From positions 62,001-126,000 of the forward strand of contig NZ_FOUA01000002.1 of assembly GCF_900114735.1 (NCBI RefSeq): a DNA stretch of 64,000 nucleotides, written 5' to 3'. Below the pieces are notes generated by a model, which searched no databases, was not told the origin of the DNA, and worked only from the letters and a program-made list of their open reading frames with translations. Below, one piece after another: positions 38,061 through 46,947 of this stretch. Origin of the DNA: Halopseudomonas bauzanensis. GTDB lineage: Bacteria > Pseudomonadota > Gammaproteobacteria > Pseudomonadales > Pseudomonadaceae. The first letter of the stretch is position 1, and the number at the start of each line of letters is the position of its first letter. The translations under genes and the position numbers were made by a program.

Positions 38061-38174
38061 GAGTCATATCAGCTCATGGCGTTGTCAGCTTATCCATATC
38101 AAATGCATACCTGTATGGCGGCGATTACACGCCACCGGGCGGCAGTGTGACTCCAGGCGAGTCAAATCAGCTCA
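38061..38174. promoter_or_regulatory. 16-bp direct repeat in divergent promoter region
   Basis: GAGTCATATCAGCTCA (38061-38076) and GAGTCAAATCAGCTCA (38159-38174) match at 15 of 16 positions and lie 98 bases apart in the same orientation. They sit in the 314-bp gap between the GGDEF/AraC pair and the TonB receptor. AraC-family proteins commonly bind direct repeats, so these may be operators of the adjacent regulator; this is inference. No gene is seen in the gap. Confidence 0.5.
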
Positions 38175-38228
38175 ATATAGGTCATTTGTCGTGCCAATCC
38201 CGGCTTTTAGCGGCTTATCGGCGCTATA

Positions 38229-38246
38229 TAGTCACATAACTGTCAT
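38229..38246 (+). promoter_or_regulatory. Candidate Pho box
   Basis: The sequence TAGTCACATAACTGTCAT resembles the PhoB-binding consensus of two CTGTCAT-like repeats 11 bases apart: the second half is a perfect CTGTCAT and the first matches at 4 of 7 positions (GTCA core). It lies 66 bases before the TonB receptor start, a suitable place for a PhoB-activated promoter. The genes downstream are phytase and phosphatases, which supports the call. Confidence 0.5.
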
Positions 38247-38311
38247 CAGGCGTGCCTAACGTTCCCCCCACAACGGCCCCGCCAACGGCCGCACATTTCA
38301 GGGGAAGAACA

Positions 38312-40837
38312 ATGTCTGTGCAACTCGCTACCGCCCGGAGCCCCGGGTTTCGCCTCAGCGCCCTGGCGCTGGCTATCGCCGTAAGCACACCGCTGGCCGC
38401 GCAGGCGCAGCAACCCGAAGTGGTCGATGTGATCGGCCAGGCTGCCCAACTGGAGCAGGCCCTGGATGACCAGCGCCGCGCCAATACCATCAAGAGCGTG
38501 GTGCACGCCGACGCCATCGGCCAGTTGCCCGACGACAACGCTGCCGAGGCGCTGCAACGCGTTCCCGGCCTGTCGGTCGAGCGCGACCAGGGTGAAGGCC
38601 GTTTTGTGCGGGTGCGCGGGCTGGGCTCGGACCTGAACAGCGTGACCATCAACGGCACTCTGGTGCCTGCGCCGGAGGATGATCGCCGCGCGGTAGCCAT
38701 GGACGTGTTGCCGAGCGAGCTGGTGCAATCGCTGTCAGTGGTCAAGACGCTGACGCCGGACATGGATGCCAACTCCCTGGGTGGCACCATCGAAGTGGAA
38801 AGCCTGTCAGCCTTCGACCATGACGGTCTGTTCTACAGCCTCAGCGCCGAAGGCAGTCATGATGAAAACACCAGCAAGAACAGCCCCAAGCTGTCCGGCG
38901 CCTTCAGCAATCGCTTCAGCATTGGCGACGGCGTGGATAACTTCGGTGTCGCCGCTGCCCTGAGCTGGCAGGAGCGCAAATTCGGTTCGGACAACGTGGA
39001 AACCGGCGGTGCCTGGGACTTTGATGACGGTGCTCGGCTGGAAGAGATCGAACAGCGCCGCTATGACATCACCCGTGAGCGCACCGGCCTGGGTCTGAAC
39101 CTGGATTACCGCCCGGACGAACACAGCGAAGTCTGGTTCCGCAGCCTGTATAGCCGTTACAAGGATGATGAAGTACGTCAAGGCTTGGTCACCACGTTTG
39201 GCGACCCACAGCTGCCTGGTGAATTGGGCGAGGCGGAAGTCGCCCGCGAGCTCAAGGCCCGGGAAGAAACCCAGGAAGTGAAGAGTTTCGTGTTCGGCGG
39301 CAAGCGCCAGCTCGGCGACTGGGGTGTCAGCGCCCAGGCCGGTTACAGCAAGGCGGGCGAAGACAGCCCGGGCGGCATCGGCACCGCCGCTTTCGAAGCG
39401 GATGACGATTTCAGCAACGTTGGTTACAGCGGTACCCGCAAACCGCGCCTGCGCGCCGGGCAGGATCTGTACGACGCCACCCATTTCAGCCTGACCGAGG
39501 TGGAATGGGAAAAACAGAAAACCACCGACACCGAGAAGAATATCAAGCTCGATCTGACCCGCGACTTCTCTCTGAGCGGCATGCCCTCGCAATTGGCCTT
39601 CGGTGGCAAGCTCAGCCGTCGGGAGAAAGACAATGACCTCGACATCTGGGTCTTTGAAGACTTCGATGAATTGGGTTTCAGCGACGCGCAATTAAATCTG
39701 TCGCAGTTCAGCCGGGGCACCACCGATTACGGGCTGGGCCGTTTCGGACCGCGCATTTCCGACCGCGCGGTGAAGGATCTGATCAGCGGCCTGAACCGAG
39801 CTGACTTCTATGATGAAGAAGAATCGCGCATCAATGACTTCACCATCGAAGAAGACATCAACGCCGTCTACATCATGAACACTCTGGATATCGATGACCT
39901 GCGCATCATCGCCGGTCTGCGTTATGAAGACACCAGCATCAAGGCCCGCGGTACCGGTCTGGATCAGGGTGATTTCGTTGCCAACAACACCAGCAATGAC
40001 TATGACCACTGGCTGCCCGGCCTGCATGCCATCTACCAGCTCAACGACCAAACACAGATCCGCGCCGCCTGGACCAACAGCGTGGTACGCCCGACCTTCG
40101 GCCAGATGTTCCCCGGCTTTGTGCTGGATGGCGACGAAGCCGAGTTCGGTAACCCCGATCTCAAACCGCTGGAGTCGAGCAACTTCGACCTGGGCATCGA
40201 GCACTATATGGGGCGCGCCGGCGCGGTCTCGGCCTTCGTGTTCTACAAGGACATCGACAATTTCATCTATACCGCCGACGTGGCCGGCACGGGTGCATAC
40301 GCCGGCTTCAGCGAGGCGATCACCTCGATCAATGGCGACAGCGCCACGGTCTACGGCCTGGAGCTGGCCTACTCGCAGAAGTTCAGCTGGCTGCCGTCAC
40401 CGTGGAATGGCCTGTTGCTGAACGCCAACACCACCTTCACCAAGTCCGATGCCGACATCGAACAGTTCGACCCGGATCTGGGTGCCATGCGCAGCCGCAG
40501 CATCCGCCTGCCCGGCCAGTCGGATGTGACCGGCAACCTGACTGTCGGCTGGGAGAACGACAAGCTCAGCCTGCGCCTGTCCACCAACTATAAATCCAAC
40601 TATCTGGACGAGGTCGGCGACGTGCTCGACGCCCGTTACGACTACAAGGTGGACGACCAGCTGTTTGTCGACTTCAGCGCCGGCTACTTCCTGCGCGACA
40701 ACCTGCAGGTGTTCTTCGAAGCGCAGAACCTGACCGACGAATCCTACTACGTGTACACCGGCAAGCGCCGCTACAACGCCCAGTACGAGGAATACGGCCC
40801 CAGCTACAAGATCGGCCTGACCCTCACGCACTTCTGA
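38312..40837 (+). CDS. TonB-dependent outer-membrane receptor of the phytase locus
   Basis: An 841-residue TonB-dependent receptor. A signal peptide of about 33 residues ends at AAQAQQ. The plug domain includes ANTIKSVVHADAIGQLPDDN, ALQRVPGLSVERDQGEGRFV and VRGLGSDLNSVTINGT. The 22-strand barrel follows, ending in the outer-membrane signature phenylalanine (LTLTHF). No N-terminal STN signalling domain is present. The next gene encodes a beta-propeller phytase, and receptors of this subfamily are repeatedly found beside such phytases, so the likely substrate is phytate, a lower inositol phosphate or its metal chelate. ATG at 38312 is chosen for the AGGGGAAG ribosome-binding site. Confidence 0.88.
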   Translation: MSVQLATARSPGFRLSALALAIAVSTPLAAQAQQPEVVDVIGQAAQLEQALDDQRRANTIKSVVHADAIGQLPDDNAAEALQRVPGLSVERDQGEGRFVRVRGLGSDLNSVTINGTLVPAPEDDRRAVAMDVLPSELVQSLSVVKTLTPDMDANSLGGTIEVESLSAFDHDGLFYSLSAEGSHDENTSKNSPKLSGAFSNRFSIGDGVDNFGVAAALSWQERKFGSDNVETGGAWDFDDGARLEEIEQRRYDITRERTGLGLNLDYRPDEHSEVWFRSLYSRYKDDEVRQGLVTTFGDPQLPGELGEAEVARELKAREETQEVKSFVFGGKRQLGDWGVSAQAGYSKAGEDSPGGIGTAAFEADDDFSNVGYSGTRKPRLRAGQDLYDATHFSLTEVEWEKQKTTDTEKNIKLDLTRDFSLSGMPSQLAFGGKLSRREKDNDLDIWVFEDFDELGFSDAQLNLSQFSRGTTDYGLGRFGPRISDRAVKDLISGLNRADFYDEEESRINDFTIEEDINAVYIMNTLDIDDLRIIAGLRYEDTSIKARGTGLDQGDFVANNTSNDYDHWLPGLHAIYQLNDQTQIRAAWTNSVVRPTFGQMFPGFVLDGDEAEFGNPDLKPLESSNFDLGIEHYMGRAGAVSAFVFYKDIDNFIYTADVAGTGAYAGFSEAITSINGDSATVYGLELAYSQKFSWLPSPWNGLLLNANTTFTKSDADIEQFDPDLGAMRSRSIRLPGQSDVTGNLTVGWENDKLSLRLSTNYKSNYLDEVGDVLDARYDYKVDDQLFVDFSAGYFLRDNLQVFFEAQNLTDESYYVYTGKRRYNAQYEEYGPSYKIGLTLTHF

Positions 40838-40905
40838 TCCGACTAGCGGTGGCGGGCACCTGCCCGCCGCCGTACCCCCGACTCTTATTCAGTATGGACA
40901 CCTTC

Positions 40906-42846
40906 ATGCCGCGATACCCTCTCAAGCCCCTCGCCGCGCTGGCCTTATCCAGCCTGCTACTGGGTTGCTCCAACGCCGACTCCAGCGTGACGCCCACCGT
41001 CGACAGCGCCAGCATGGCGAATCCGGTGGAACTGCAGCACTGGCAGCCGAGCCATGCCGCGCGGGCCGAATCCTGGCAACTGCTGGCCAACGATCAGCGC
41101 CTCGCCGCCGATACCGCAGGCCTCTGGTTATTGGATGCCAGCGGTAACCGCCTGGCCCGGCACCCCGGCAACTTCTACAGCCTGGATACCCGCCAGCACA
41201 ACGCTGAACTGGTAATCGCAACTACCCAGGCCAGCAGCCAGCAACCGACCCTGTTGCGCGCCGCAGCGGCGGACCTGCAGGTGCATCAGCAGTTGGAGCT
41301 GCCGGCCACGACCTACCGCATCGAGAATCTCTGCCTGTATCAGGACGAGTCCCAGAACCTGCACCTGTTTGTCATTGGTGAGGAAGGCATGGGCGATCAG
41401 TGGCTGGTCGGCAACCCAGGCTTGCTGCTCGATACCGCCGCCCATGTACGCAGCCTGCGCCTGCCGCCGGAAAGCGAACATTGCGCAGTAGATGACCAGC
41501 AGCACCTGCTGTATGTCAGCGAGGAAAGCGTCGGCATCTGGGCCTATGGCGCGCATCCCGAGGCTGAACAGAGCCGTCAGCCGGTGGATATGGTCGAACC
41601 CTTCGGCGAAATTCAGGAGATGGTTGCGGGCCTGGCTGCAGTACCCGGCGGCCTGTTGGCCCTGGACGCCGACTCCCAGAAACTGCACCGATATCGCCTG
41701 ACCGAGGACGGCTGGGACAGCCTGGAACCCGCCGCGCTGGACGGCACCGTCGAGCCCGAACGCATCGCCGCACACAGCGCCAACGGCCAGAATCAGTTGC
41801 TGCTGGTCGATGGCGACGACGGCAATCTCTACCAGAGCCGAATCAATTGGCCGGTCAGCGCCCTGCCCGCCGCTGCCAAGGTGCCGGTAGTGCTGCCTAC
41901 CGTACAAACCGACCCGATCCCCAGCCCCGGCGACGCCGCCGATGACCCGGCCATCTGGCTGCACCCCAGCGATCCGGCTGCCTCCCGGGTGCTGGGCACG
42001 GACAAACGCAATGGCCTGGCGGTGTACGACCTCAACGGTGCACAGCTGCAGTATCTGCCGTTGGGCCGTCTGAACAACGTCGATGTGCGCCACGGTTTCC
42101 AGCTCGGTGAGCAACGGGTCGATCTGGCGGTAGCCAGCAATCGCGACCACAACAGCCTGCACGTATTGGCCATCGATCCCGCCAACGGCCAGTTAAGCGA
42201 ATTGGGCCAGATCGCCACCGCGCTGGACGAAATCTACGGCTTCTGCATGGGCCAGAGCAGTGACGGTGTCATGTATGCCATTGCCAACGACAAGGACGGG
42301 CGTTTTGTGCAATACCGCCTGGACGGCAGCCAGGGCGAGCTCAACGGCACCCTGGTACGTGAGTTTGCCGTCGCCACCCAGCCCGAAGGCTGCGTGGTTG
42401 ATGACCAGCGCCAGCGGCTGTTTATCGGCGAGGAAGGCAAAGCAGTGTGGGCGCTGGACGCCGGCGAGAACGCCTCCACCGAGATGACCCGAGTGATCAG
42501 CACCGATGGCCCGATCGAAGCCGATATTGAAGGCCTGGCCATCTATCAGCACCCCGAGCACCCCTATCTGGTGATCTCCAGCCAGGGCAACGACAGCTAT
42601 GTGGTGGTCGATGCCGAGCCGCCCTATCAGCTGCGCGGCAGCTTCCACATCGGTTTGAACAGCCAGTTGGGTATCGATGGCGTCTCGGAAACCGACGGCC
42701 TGGAAGTGACTTCGGCCAACCTCGGCGGGCAATGGACCCAGGGCATGCTGATGGTGCAGGACGGGCGCAAACGCATGCCCGAAGGTAATCAGAACTACAA
42801 ATACGTGCCCTGGCAGAGCATCGCCAGCGCCTTGCAACTCGATTGA
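40906..42846 (+). CDS. Beta-propeller phytase, lipoprotein, dual-domain
   Basis: About 646 residues. The N-terminus carries a lipoprotein signal peptide ending SSLLLGCSN; serine after the cysteine favours the outer membrane. The second half is a typical calcium-dependent beta-propeller phytase domain, with DAADDPAIWLHPSDPAASRV, LGTDKRNGLAVYDLNG, RNNVDVR-like sequence, IADIEGLAIY-like sequence (EADIEGLAIYQ) and GIDGVSETDGLEV. The first half (about 60-330) looks like a diverged, incomplete propeller, as in known dual-domain phytases. It releases phosphate from phytate at the cell surface. Start choice: ATG at 40906 or 40894; neither has a strong ribosome-binding site. Confidence 0.88.
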   Translation: MPRYPLKPLAALALSSLLLGCSNADSSVTPTVDSASMANPVELQHWQPSHAARAESWQLLANDQRLAADTAGLWLLDASGNRLARHPGNFYSLDTRQHNAELVIATTQASSQQPTLLRAAAADLQVHQQLELPATTYRIENLCLYQDESQNLHLFVIGEEGMGDQWLVGNPGLLLDTAAHVRSLRLPPESEHCAVDDQQHLLYVSEESVGIWAYGAHPEAEQSRQPVDMVEPFGEIQEMVAGLAAVPGGLLALDADSQKLHRYRLTEDGWDSLEPAALDGTVEPERIAAHSANGQNQLLLVDGDDGNLYQSRINWPVSALPAAAKVPVVLPTVQTDPIPSPGDAADDPAIWLHPSDPAASRVLGTDKRNGLAVYDLNGAQLQYLPLGRLNNVDVRHGFQLGEQRVDLAVASNRDHNSLHVLAIDPANGQLSELGQIATALDEIYGFCMGQSSDGVMYAIANDKDGRFVQYRLDGSQGELNGTLVREFAVATQPEGCVVDDQRQRLFIGEEGKAVWALDAGENASTEMTRVISTDGPIEADIEGLAIYQHPEHPYLVISSQGNDSYVVVDAEPPYQLRGSFHIGLNSQLGIDGVSETDGLEVTSANLGGQWTQGMLMVQDGRKRMPEGNQNYKYVPWQSIASALQLD

Positions 42847-42860
42847 TGGAGAACCCACTC

Positions 42861-43550
42861 ATGCCCACATCCACTACCCATAGCATGTCGCCCTGGACGC
42901 TGGTCGCCGAAGCCAGCCTGCTGGTGCAAGGGGTGATGCTGATCCTGGTACTCGCCTCGCTGATCTCCTGGTTCCTGATCATCCAGCGCAGCAGTCTGAT
43001 GAGCGCCGCCAAGCGCTCGCTGACGCGCTTCGAGCGCAGCTTCTGGTCGAAAGACACCGATCTTCAGCAGCTGTACCAGCAACAGCAACCCGACAGCCCC
43101 GGCGTGGAAGGCGTGTTCCACGCCGGCTACAGCGAATTCGCCCATATGCGCGCGCAGCAGAGCGACCCGGACGCGGTGATGGAAGGTGTGCAACGGGCCA
43201 TGCGCGTGGCCATTTCGCAGGAAGAAGAGCGTCTGGAAAAGAACCTGCCGTTCCTCGCCACGGTCGGCTCGGTCAGCCCCTATATCGGCCTGTTCGGCAC
43301 AGTATGGGGCATCATGAACTCCTTTATCGGCCTGTCGCAGTCCGAGCAGGCTACCCTTTCAGCGGTGGCCCCCGGTATTGCCGAAGCGCTGATCGCCACC
43401 GCCATCGGCCTGTTCGCCGCCATTCCAGCGGTGATCGCATATAACCGCTTCGCCGCCCGCAGCGAAGGGCTGATCAGCCGTTACTACACCTTCGCCGAGC
43501 AGTTCTCCACCCTGCTGCACCGGCGCTTGCACAGCCGGGCGGAGCAATAA
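42861..43550 (+). CDS. ExbB/TolQ-family proton channel protein, TolQ-like
   Basis: A 229-residue inner-membrane protein with three helices: about 13-34, one in the PFLATVGSVSPYIGLFGTVWG region, and ALIATAIGLFAAIPAVIAYN. The sequence is strikingly TolQ-like (SPWTLVAEASLLVQGVML, RFERSFWS, DAVMEGVQRAMRVAISQEEE, RYYTFAEQF) and less like typical ExbB. With the next two genes it would form a proton-driven TonB motor for the receptor two genes upstream. ATG at 42861 follows GGAG. The open frame overlaps the phytase stop only through weaker upstream starts. Confidence 0.9.
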   Translation: MPTSTTHSMSPWTLVAEASLLVQGVMLILVLASLISWFLIIQRSSLMSAAKRSLTRFERSFWSKDTDLQQLYQQQQPDSPGVEGVFHAGYSEFAHMRAQQSDPDAVMEGVQRAMRVAISQEEERLEKNLPFLATVGSVSPYIGLFGTVWGIMNSFIGLSQSEQATLSAVAPGIAEALIATAIGLFAAIPAVIAYNRFAARSEGLISRYYTFAEQFSTLLHRRLHSRAEQ

Positions 43551-43553
43551 GTC

Positions 43554-43994
43554 ATGCGTCCGGCCCGGAGAAAACTGCGGCCCAACGCAGAAATGAACGT
43601 GGTGCCCTATATCGATGTGATGCTGGTGCTGCTGGTGATCTTCATGGTCACTGCGCCGATGCTCACCCAGGGTATCCAGATCGAGCTGCCGAAGGTTGCC
43701 AGCGAGGCACTGGCCACCGATGACCCGCTCAATATTGTCACCTTGTCCATCGATGATCAGGGGCATTACCACTGGAACGAAGGCGACACGGTCAATACCG
43801 AGCAGTACAGCGACAGCAGCAGTTCGCTGGAGGAGATGCGTCAGCGCATCACCGCGCTGGTCGCTGCCAAACCCGACACCCAGGTGTTTATCCGTGCCGA
43901 CCGCCATGCCGACTACGGCCTGGTGATCGAAGGCATGGCCGCGCTGCAACAGGGCGGCATCACCCGCCTGGGCCTGATTACCGAGGCACCCTGA
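43554..43994 (+). CDS. ExbD/TolR-family protein, TolR-like
   Basis: A 146-residue protein with one membrane helix holding the essential aspartate (NVVPYIDVMLVLLVIFMVTA) and a periplasmic domain. The wording MLTQGIQIELPKVASEA and QVFIRADRHADYGLVIEGMAALQ closely follow TolR. It starts three bases after the ExbB/TolQ-like gene and three bases before tonB. It couples the proton-motive force to TonB. Confidence 0.9.
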   Translation: MRPARRKLRPNAEMNVVPYIDVMLVLLVIFMVTAPMLTQGIQIELPKVASEALATDDPLNIVTLSIDDQGHYHWNEGDTVNTEQYSDSSSSLEEMRQRITALVAAKPDTQVFIRADRHADYGLVIEGMAALQQGGITRLGLITEAP

Positions 43995-43997
43995 GGC

Positions 43998-44804
43998 ATG
44001 AATGAGTTGATTCAGACCAGCCCCCGCCCCCAGCAACCGAGCAGCCGTATCGGCAGTTGGTTGCTGCCGGCAACGGCCACCGTGCTGCTGCACGGTGTAG
44101 CGGCCTGGGCGCTGTACAGCAGTTGGTCACCCGAAGCACCGGCCAGAGCGCCACAGACGGTGATGATTACCCAACTGGTAGCCCTGCCCACGCCCGCACC
44201 GGAACCGATACCCGAGCCGCCGCCCGAGCCGGTAGTACAAGCCGAACCACCCCCGCCGGTCGAGCCCCAGGTGGACCAGGCCGAGATAGCCCGCAAGCGA
44301 CTGGAAGAGCAGCAGCTAGAGCAGGAAAAGCAACAACGGCTGGCGGAACAGCGTCAACAGGAACTGCAACGGGAACAGGAACGCCAGCAGCAGTTGGCCC
44401 GGGAACAGCAGCAACGCGAGCAGGCCGAACAACAGGCACGAGCCGAGCAACAACGGCAGGCCGCCGAGGCCGAAGCCCGCGCGCTGGCCGACGCCGAAGC
44501 TGCCCGCCGCGCCGCTGAAGCCGCGGTCATTGCCCAGTACCAGCCCATCAGCAAGAAGCCGCCATCCTATCCGCGCCGGGCCCTGGACCGCGGCGTCGAA
44601 GGTGACTGCACGGTGCGCTACACGGTAACCCGCGAGGGCCGGGTAAAGGACCCGCAGGTCGTCGAAGGTGCCTGTGACGACCCGACGTTCGAACGCCCCT
44701 CGCTGAACGCCGCCAACAGCTTCCGTTACCAGCCACGCCTGGTCAACGGCCAGCCGGTGGACGTACCCGGCGTCAGCAACACCTTCCGCTATCGCATCCA
44801 ATGA
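43998..44804 (+). CDS. tonB: TonB-family protein with TolA-like EQ-rich stalk
   Basis: A 268-residue energy transducer: a short cytoplasmic tail, membrane anchor (LLPATATVLLHGVAAWALYSS), a proline/glutamate section (PEPIPEPPPEPVVQAEPPPP) and then a long glutamine/glutamate/alanine-rich helical stretch of about 90 residues recalling TolA domain II. The C-terminal TonB domain follows (PSYPRRALDRGVEGDCTVRY, RYQPRLVNGQPVDV). The last gene of the TolQ/R-like motor set, it should energise the TonB receptor encoded at 38312. Confidence 0.87.
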   Translation: MNELIQTSPRPQQPSSRIGSWLLPATATVLLHGVAAWALYSSWSPEAPARAPQTVMITQLVALPTPAPEPIPEPPPEPVVQAEPPPPVEPQVDQAEIARKRLEEQQLEQEKQQRLAEQRQQELQREQERQQQLAREQQQREQAEQQARAEQQRQAAEAEARALADAEAARRAAEAAVIAQYQPISKKPPSYPRRALDRGVEGDCTVRYTVTREGRVKDPQVVEGACDDPTFERPSLNAANSFRYQPRLVNGQPVDVPGVSNTFRYRIQ

Positions 44805-44814
44805 CGGACAGAAC

Positions 44815-46800
44815 ATGAGACAGGACCATCAGCATTACCACACCGACCTCGCTGCGGTAGACGACCGTCGCCTCAACCCGAGCCAGGCGGCCGATCTGGA
44901 CACCATCATCAACCGCAGCCGCCGCCAGGTACTCAAGGGCGGTCTGGCACTGGCTGCTATCGGCCTGTTTGGCGGTGGTCTGCTCGGTTGCCAGCGCAGC
45001 CCAGGCACCCCAGGCAGCGCCCCGCTGCTGGGCTTTACCGGCGTGGCGGCGCAGACCGCTGCGGACTTCGACCAGGTGCTGGTCGCCGAGGGTTACAGCG
45101 CCCGGCCCTTCTTCAGCTGGGGCGATGCAGTGCTGGATAACGCCCCGGCCTGGCTGGACGATGCCAGCCAGGATTGGCAGGCCCAGTTGCTGCAGGCCGG
45201 CGACAACCACGACGGCATGCACTTCTTCCCCTTCGAGGATGCGCCCAACACGCACGGTTTGCTGGTCATCAACCACGAGTACATCAACCCGACATTGCAC
45301 CCTGATGGTCTGACGTTCACCCACTTGGCGGATGGTCGGCGCCAGCGCCCGGTGGATCAGGTGCGCAAAGAGCAGGCCGCCCACGGCGTCAGCGTGCTGG
45401 AAATCCGCCGGGATGCCGAAGGCCAGTGGCAACGGGTAGCCGGCTCGCGCCTGCATCGGCGCATCAGTGCCATGACGCCCATGGCCATCGGCGGCCCGCT
45501 GGCCGGCGACCTGCGCATGCGTACCGCCAGCGACCCCAGCGGCACCGAGGTACTCGGCACCCTGAACAACTGCTCCATGGGCGTGACGCCCTGGGGCACC
45601 TACCTGACCTGCGAAGAGAATTTTCATAATTACTTCGTCAACCGCGACGCCGCCGACCATGCGACCAGACCGACGCACCAGCGCTACGGCATCGGCCAGG
45701 ACCAGCACAGCGCCTATTACGCCTGGGAGTCGGTGGACCCGCGCTTTGACGCCACCCCCGACCCCGCAGTGGAATATCAGGGGCATGTGAACGAGCCCAA
45801 CCGCTTTGGCTGGGTAGTGGAAATCGACCCCTTTGACCCGGACAGCAAACCCATCAAGCGCACCGCCATGGGCCGTCTGGGCCGCGAATGCTCGGTGGTC
45901 TCGCTGGGCGACGATGGCCGTATGGCAGTGTATTCCGGTGACGATGCCCGGGGCGAATATGTATGGAAGTTTGTGCCCGATGGCCGCCATGACGCCAGTA
46001 ACCCCAGTGCCAGCCGCCACCTGCTGGACACCGGCACCCTGTATGCCGCGCGCTTCGATGAGGATGGCCACGGGCACTGGCTACCGCTGATCTGGGGCCA
46101 GAACGGCCTGACCGAGGATAACGGCTTTGCCGACCAGCAGGCCGTGTTGCTCAACGCTCGCGGCGCCGCTGACATACTCGGCGCCACACCGATGGATCGC
46201 CCGGAATGGGTCGCCGTGCACCCTGACAGCCGTGAGGTCTACGTCACCCTGACCAATAACCGCGATCGCGGCAGCCGCTTCCCGGTGGATGCCGCCAACC
46301 CCCGCGCCAATAATCAGCATGGCCAGATCGTGCGCTGGCGCGAAGCCAACGCCGACCCCGCCGCCACCACTTTCGAGTGGGATGTGTTCCTGCTCGCCGG
46401 CGACCAGCCCGGTGCGCTGGATGCCGATGGTCAGCCGTTGCCGGATAACCTGATCGGCAATATCCAGGGTGACATCTTCTCCTCGCCGGACGGCCTGGCC
46501 TTCGATGGTGCCGGCCGCCTGTGGATCCAGACCGACTCGGACGACGAAGCCGCCCATACCGTCAACACCGGTTGCAACCAGTTGCTCTGCGCCGATCCGC
46601 AAACCAGGGAAGTACGCCGCTTCCTGGTCGGCCCGCGGGGCGGCGAAATCACCGGCATCACCTGGACACCCGACTACCGCACCCTGTGGATCAACGTCCA
46701 GCACCCCGGCATCAGCTACCCCGCCAGTGACGGCCACAGCCGTCCCCGCTCCACCACCGTGGTCATTACCCATGACCAGGGCAAGGTGATCGGCAGTTGA
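44815..46800 (+). CDS. phoX: PhoX-type (DUF839) alkaline phosphatase
   Basis: A 661-residue PhoX-family phosphatase. The N-terminal Tat signal SRRQVLKGG precedes a hydrophobic stretch ending in GLLGCQRS, so a Tat-exported lipoprotein is possible. Typical PhoX segments are NTHGLLVINHEY, NNCSMGVTPWGTYLTCEENF, MGRLGRECSVV, YVTLTNNRD and SPDGLAFDGAGRLWIQTD. PhoX enzymes use calcium and iron and hydrolyse phosphomonoesters in the periplasm or at the surface; they are generally PhoB-induced. It lies 10 bases after tonB, presumably in the same operon, and would remove phosphate from phytate products and other esters. Confidence 0.92.
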   Translation: MRQDHQHYHTDLAAVDDRRLNPSQAADLDTIINRSRRQVLKGGLALAAIGLFGGGLLGCQRSPGTPGSAPLLGFTGVAAQTAADFDQVLVAEGYSARPFFSWGDAVLDNAPAWLDDASQDWQAQLLQAGDNHDGMHFFPFEDAPNTHGLLVINHEYINPTLHPDGLTFTHLADGRRQRPVDQVRKEQAAHGVSVLEIRRDAEGQWQRVAGSRLHRRISAMTPMAIGGPLAGDLRMRTASDPSGTEVLGTLNNCSMGVTPWGTYLTCEENFHNYFVNRDAADHATRPTHQRYGIGQDQHSAYYAWESVDPRFDATPDPAVEYQGHVNEPNRFGWVVEIDPFDPDSKPIKRTAMGRLGRECSVVSLGDDGRMAVYSGDDARGEYVWKFVPDGRHDASNPSASRHLLDTGTLYAARFDEDGHGHWLPLIWGQNGLTEDNGFADQQAVLLNARGAADILGATPMDRPEWVAVHPDSREVYVTLTNNRDRGSRFPVDAANPRANNQHGQIVRWREANADPAATTFEWDVFLLAGDQPGALDADGQPLPDNLIGNIQGDIFSSPDGLAFDGAGRLWIQTDSDDEAAHTVNTGCNQLLCADPQTREVRRFLVGPRGGEITGITWTPDYRTLWINVQHPGISYPASDGHSRPRSTTVVITHDQGKVIGS

Positions 46801-46824
46801 TCCGGCCCGTACCCAGCACCGAAT

Positions 46825-46876
46825 GGTCGAGCTGGTGCTCGACCCTCCCAAGAACACCTTCGGGAATGTCGAGCAC
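46825..46876. repeat. TCGAGC palindromic repeat, copy C
   Basis: The left arm at 46825-46849 matches the right arm of copy B with a few differences, and the right arm begins GGGAATGTCGAGCAC at 46862. It lies between phoX and the metallophosphoesterase, in a 147-bp gap. It may end the phytase operon or reduce readthrough. Confidence 0.65.
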
Positions 46877-46947
46877 TACGGGCCACGATCGGACTCGATG
46901 GACGGCCCAGCCAAAACACCGTACTACCACTTGAACAAGGAACCAGC

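Noticed and set aside
44773..46077. Minus-strand open frame opposite phoX
   Set aside because: Antisense to well-supported phoX coding sequence; composition is that of a shadow frame.
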